In this document: piece after piece, positions 62,067 through 64,000 of the stretch
How the letters are laid out: each line of letters begins with the position of its first letter
Numbering within the stretch: the stretch's first letter is position 1
DNA from: Rhodospirillaceae bacterium
GTDB taxonomy: Bacteria; Pseudomonadota; Alphaproteobacteria; Reyranellales; Reyranellaceae
NCBI GenBank assembly: GCA_009772935.1
Contig: WOUR01000001.1
Coordinates: 62,001-126,000, forward strand
Direction: 5' to 3'
Length of the DNA: 64,000 bases
Translations under genes and position numbers: made by a program
Notes under the pieces: generated by a model
Told to the model about the DNA's origin: nothing
The model's input: the letters and a program-made list of their open reading frames with translations, nothing else
Databases searched by the model: none

Positions 62067-62971
62067 GAAACCGCGCCCGCGAAAGCCGCGACCTCTTCTT
62101 GCCAGTCCTCGCGGTTGGAATCGGCCGAACTCGCCGTCCTGCGGCCGGAGAAATCGAGATGCACGCCGCTCTCCTGCGGGAACAGGCGTCCCGTGAGCAA
62201 CCGCGCGTAGGTCGCGGCCGACCGGCGCGGCGTGCTGGCGCCATGCATCGTTCGCGCCACCACCGGCAAAATCGTCGACCAGGCCCAACGCTCGAAGGCG
62301 GAGCGGGTGCGCGCCAGCCCCGTCCCCGGCATCAGGCCGGGATCGTAGGCGAACCAGCGCGGACCATCCGCAGGCGTACGGCGCGCAAGGGCGTAGACAT
62401 GCAGAATGGCCACTAGTTTGGACGTCGCATAGCGATCCATGCCCTGCTGCTTGGCCGGCACGCTGGCGTCGAGGTCGCCGCACGCCACCCGCTTGATTCC
62501 AGGATAGAGCCCGCCCCTGAAGCCGAACCGGCGAGCCCCGGGGTCATCGGGATCATGCGTTCCGCTCGCCGTAAAGACGACCGGCGCACGGAGTTCGAGG
62601 CACGGCGACAGCCGCTCGACCAGCAGCGCGTGCGCCAGCCAGTTCGCCTGCAGTGTCTCTTCGTAGCCGTCATCCGTCATGTGCCGAGTGCGCACGTTCT
62701 GGCCACCGGCATTGGCGGCGATCGACGCGAGACGGCCACCTGAAAGATGCGTCGTCACCGCGTCGGCAAACGCGACCGTCGATGCGAGCGAGGAGAGATC
62801 GAGCGGCAGGATACGCAGGCGATCTTCACCCGCGACATTGCGCAGCGCCTGCGCTTGCGCAGGCCGGCGGGCACCGGCGACGACGCGCGTCGCGGGTTCC
62901 GCGAGCAGAAGGCGCACGAGTTCGAGGCCGAGCCCCGACGTGGCTCCGGTGACAAGATGGATGGCTGTCAT
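62024..62971 (-). CDS. SDR-family oxidoreductase, protochlorophyllide-reductase-like subgroup
   Basis: A 315-residue NAD(P)-dependent dehydrogenase. The motif HLVTGATSGLGLELVRLLL (T-G-x-x-x-G-x-G) starts at residue 6, IAANAGGQN near 87 and MDRYATSKLVAIL (Y-x-x-x-K) near 180. The long helix after NAG (DDGYEETLQANWLAHALLVE) and the total length match the retinol-dehydrogenase/protochlorophyllide-reductase-like SDRs. The substrate is unknown. It is divergent from a second TetR gene, which is probably its regulator. The ATG at 62971 directly precedes the nucleotide motif. Confidence 0.88.
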   Translation of the reverse strand: MTAIHLVTGATSGLGLELVRLLLAEPATRVVAGARRPAQAQALRNVAGEDRLRILPLDLSSLASTVAFADAVTTHLSGGRLASIAANAGGQNVRTRHMTDDGYEETLQANWLAHALLVERLSPCLELRAPVVFTASGTHDPDDPGARRFGFRGGLYPGIKRVACGDLDASVPAKQQGMDRYATSKLVAILHVYALARRTPADGPRWFAYDPGLMPGTGLARTRSAFERWAWSTILPVVARTMHGASTPRRSAATYARLLTGRLFPQESGVHLDFSGRRTASSADSNREDWQEEVAAFAGAVSQGWRPVAAETAPR

Positions 62972-63046
62972 GTCTTTGACTCCTGCTGAGGTCCATTGAA
63001 AATGGAAACCGGGTTGCCGTCCGTCCATTCGCATCGGAGCCACGCC

Positions 63047-63667
63047 GTGCCGACCGCCCTGAAACCGCGCAAGAAGCCTCTCCAGGCCCGCTCGGCCGTT
63101 ACCGTGGATGCCATCGTCGAGGCGACCATTCGCATTCTGCGGCGGGATGGATGGGCTGCCTGCACGACAACCCGCATCTCGACCATCGCCGGCATCTCGG
63201 TCGGCTCCCTCTACCAGTACTTTCCGAACCGGAACGCGATTGCCGTCGAGATCGTGCGCCAGCGCACCCGAACCTATCTGGCCGCCGTCATCGCGGCCGA
63301 CCTGTCAGCGGCCGTTACACCCGAGGAGGTGATCGACGCCGCAATCGCCGCCTTCGTCGTCGAGAAGCGCAAGGGCCTCGACGTCTCGCTCGCCCTGCGC
63401 GACGCACTGCCCGAAGTGCAGGGGCGTCAGGCGATCATCGAGGAGGCGCGACGGTATGTTCCGGCGCTTCAGGCGAAGTTCGCGGCGGCCGGCGCAGGGA
63501 CGGCCGACACGATGCAACTCGCCGTGGCGCTCGCTGCCGTGGAGGGAGCCGTCTGGGAGTTGATGGCCCACGACGAGGCCGCGATCGGGCGGCCCGAAGC
63601 CGTTGCCGCCCTGTCGAGGGTGTTCCGGGCTGCGGCGGGGTTCAGCCCTGCGGCAGTGGCACGTTGA
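63047..63667 (+). CDS. TetR-family regulator
   Basis: A 206-residue regulator. The helix-turn-helix is CTTTRISTIAGISVGSLYQYF, preceded by PRKKPLQARSAVTVDAIVEA. The GTG at 63047 is chosen because CGGAG lies seven bases upstream and the reading begins directly before the basic arm. An ATG at 63002 or TTG at 62996 would extend it, but would leave only 25-30 bases for the divergent promoter. The short inverted repeat TCCAT-TGAAA-ATGGA (62992-63006) in the gap is a candidate operator if the GTG start is right. It overlaps the end of the ureidoglycolate lyase gene by 26 bases. Confidence 0.82.
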   Translation: MPTALKPRKKPLQARSAVTVDAIVEATIRILRRDGWAACTTTRISTIAGISVGSLYQYFPNRNAIAVEIVRQRTRTYLAAVIAADLSAAVTPEEVIDAAIAAFVVEKRKGLDVSLALRDALPEVQGRQAIIEEARRYVPALQAKFAAAGAGTADTMQLAVALAAVEGAVWELMAHDEAAIGRPEAVAALSRVFRAAAGFSPAAVAR

Positions 63668-64000
63668 GCAGCACGCCGAACTCGCGCGCGAGATCGCAGC
63701 TCACGCGGGCATGCACCTTGCCCTGCTTGTCGAAGAAACGGCCGGTCTCGTTCACCGGGAACACGCCCTCGTGCCAGATGCCGGGGTGGATGTAGATGCC
63801 GACGCTGCCGTCCGACCAGAAGGCCTTGAAGCTCTCCGGCTGGAGATCGTCGCCCGGCAGCGCGGCCGGCACCACGAAGGGCTTGCCGTCGAGCGGCCAG
63901 AAGAGCTGTCCGCCGTCCGGGTGATAGTTGCAGTGCCACAGGAGCACGCGGCCCTGGCTGAGTTTGACGCCGGGCCGGACCGACTCCGGCAGGTCCCGGA
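63642..64000 (-). CDS. ureidoglycolate lyase family protein (partial, 5' end outside the window)
   Basis: The C-terminal 118 residues of a cupin-type enzyme; the frame stays open to the window's right edge. The segments WHCNYHPDGGQLFWPLDGKP, VYIHPG-like IYIHPGIWHEGVFPV and RFFDKQGKVHARVSCDLARE fit the ureidoglycolate lyase (AllA-like) family, which releases urea from ureidoglycolate in purine breakdown. Histidines in CNYH and IHPGIWHEG would be in the metal site. The gene's start and neighbours upstream cannot be seen. Confidence 0.82.
   Translation of the reverse strand, partial: RDLPESVRPGVKLSQGRVLLWHCNYHPDGGQLFWPLDGKPFVVPAALPGDDLQPESFKAFWSDGSVGIYIHPGIWHEGVFPVNETGRFFDKQGKVHARVSCDLAREFGVLLNVPLPQG

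Overview
The window is high-GC DNA from an alphaproteobacterium. Three kinds of evidence suggest this: the gene families (an Atm1-type ABC exporter, a methylmalonyl-CoA mutase, an intracellular PHB depolymerase, Bug-type solute receptors, a CuZn superoxide dismutase and a glutaminase fused to a cyclic-nucleotide domain); near-uniform GC-rich codon use; and long palindromic intergenic repeats built around CTCATCCTGAGGAG and CGTCGTCTCGACCGG. A Reyranella- or Bradyrhizobium-like soil or water organism would fit, but the genus cannot be fixed from the sequence. I recognised no rRNA, tRNA, CRISPR array, integrase, transposase or replication origin.

Layout. 1-8.3 kb: MFS transporter, Atm1-like exporter, DUF3108 periplasmic protein, methylmalonyl-CoA mutase, PHB depolymerase and a glutathione transferase. 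8.3-17.6 kb: small hydrolases, lipoproteins and a soluble adenylate cyclase, separated by three families of palindromic repeats and two AT-richer patches. One patch holds the front end of a broken DNA methyltransferase. The other is an 0.8-kb islet between direct repeats of a neighbouring gene's 3' end. 17.6-24.6 kb: Tim44-like protein, hemolysin-III-like membrane protein, RidA, class III CoA-transferase, fatty acid desaturase and a cold-shock protein. 24.8-29.6 kb: two orphan Bug receptors around a PLP lyase, SodC and an SDR. 29.7-34.8 kb: a very compact four-gene unit made of a dCache-type adenylate cyclase, a SAM methyltransferase, a fused binding-protein/permease and a second permease, with no ABC ATPase. 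34.9-40.5 kb: cold shock - acetyltransferase - amidase operon, altronate/galactarate dehydratase-like enzyme, EamA exporter and a branched-chain aminotransferase. 40.6-45.1 kb: a large autotransporter lying between the aminotransferase and a degenerate second copy of its 3' end. 45.1-52.5 kb: hybrid histidine kinase, glutaminase-STAS-cNMP fusion, a type III PKS with its ICMT-family methyltransferase, and a Tat-type secreted protein. 52.5-64 kb: frameshifted N-acyl-D-amino-acid deacylase, Baeyer-Villiger monooxygenase, ion channel, small lipoproteins, PanE-like reductase, SDRs, sterol desaturase and two TetR regulators, ending in a partial ureidoglycolate lyase.

How the genes work together. 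Much of the window concerns uptake and breakdown of organic acids, amino-acid derivatives and lipids (Bug receptors, amidase, deacylase, CoA-transferase, mutase, PHB turnover). Cyclic-nucleotide signalling recurs: two class III cyclases plus a glutaminase carrying a cNMP-binding domain. That gives a testable link between nutrient sensing and amide-nitrogen metabolism. The most unusual structures are the compact cyclase/methyltransferase/ABC unit and the two places where foreign-looking genes lie between direct repeats of a resident gene's 3' end.
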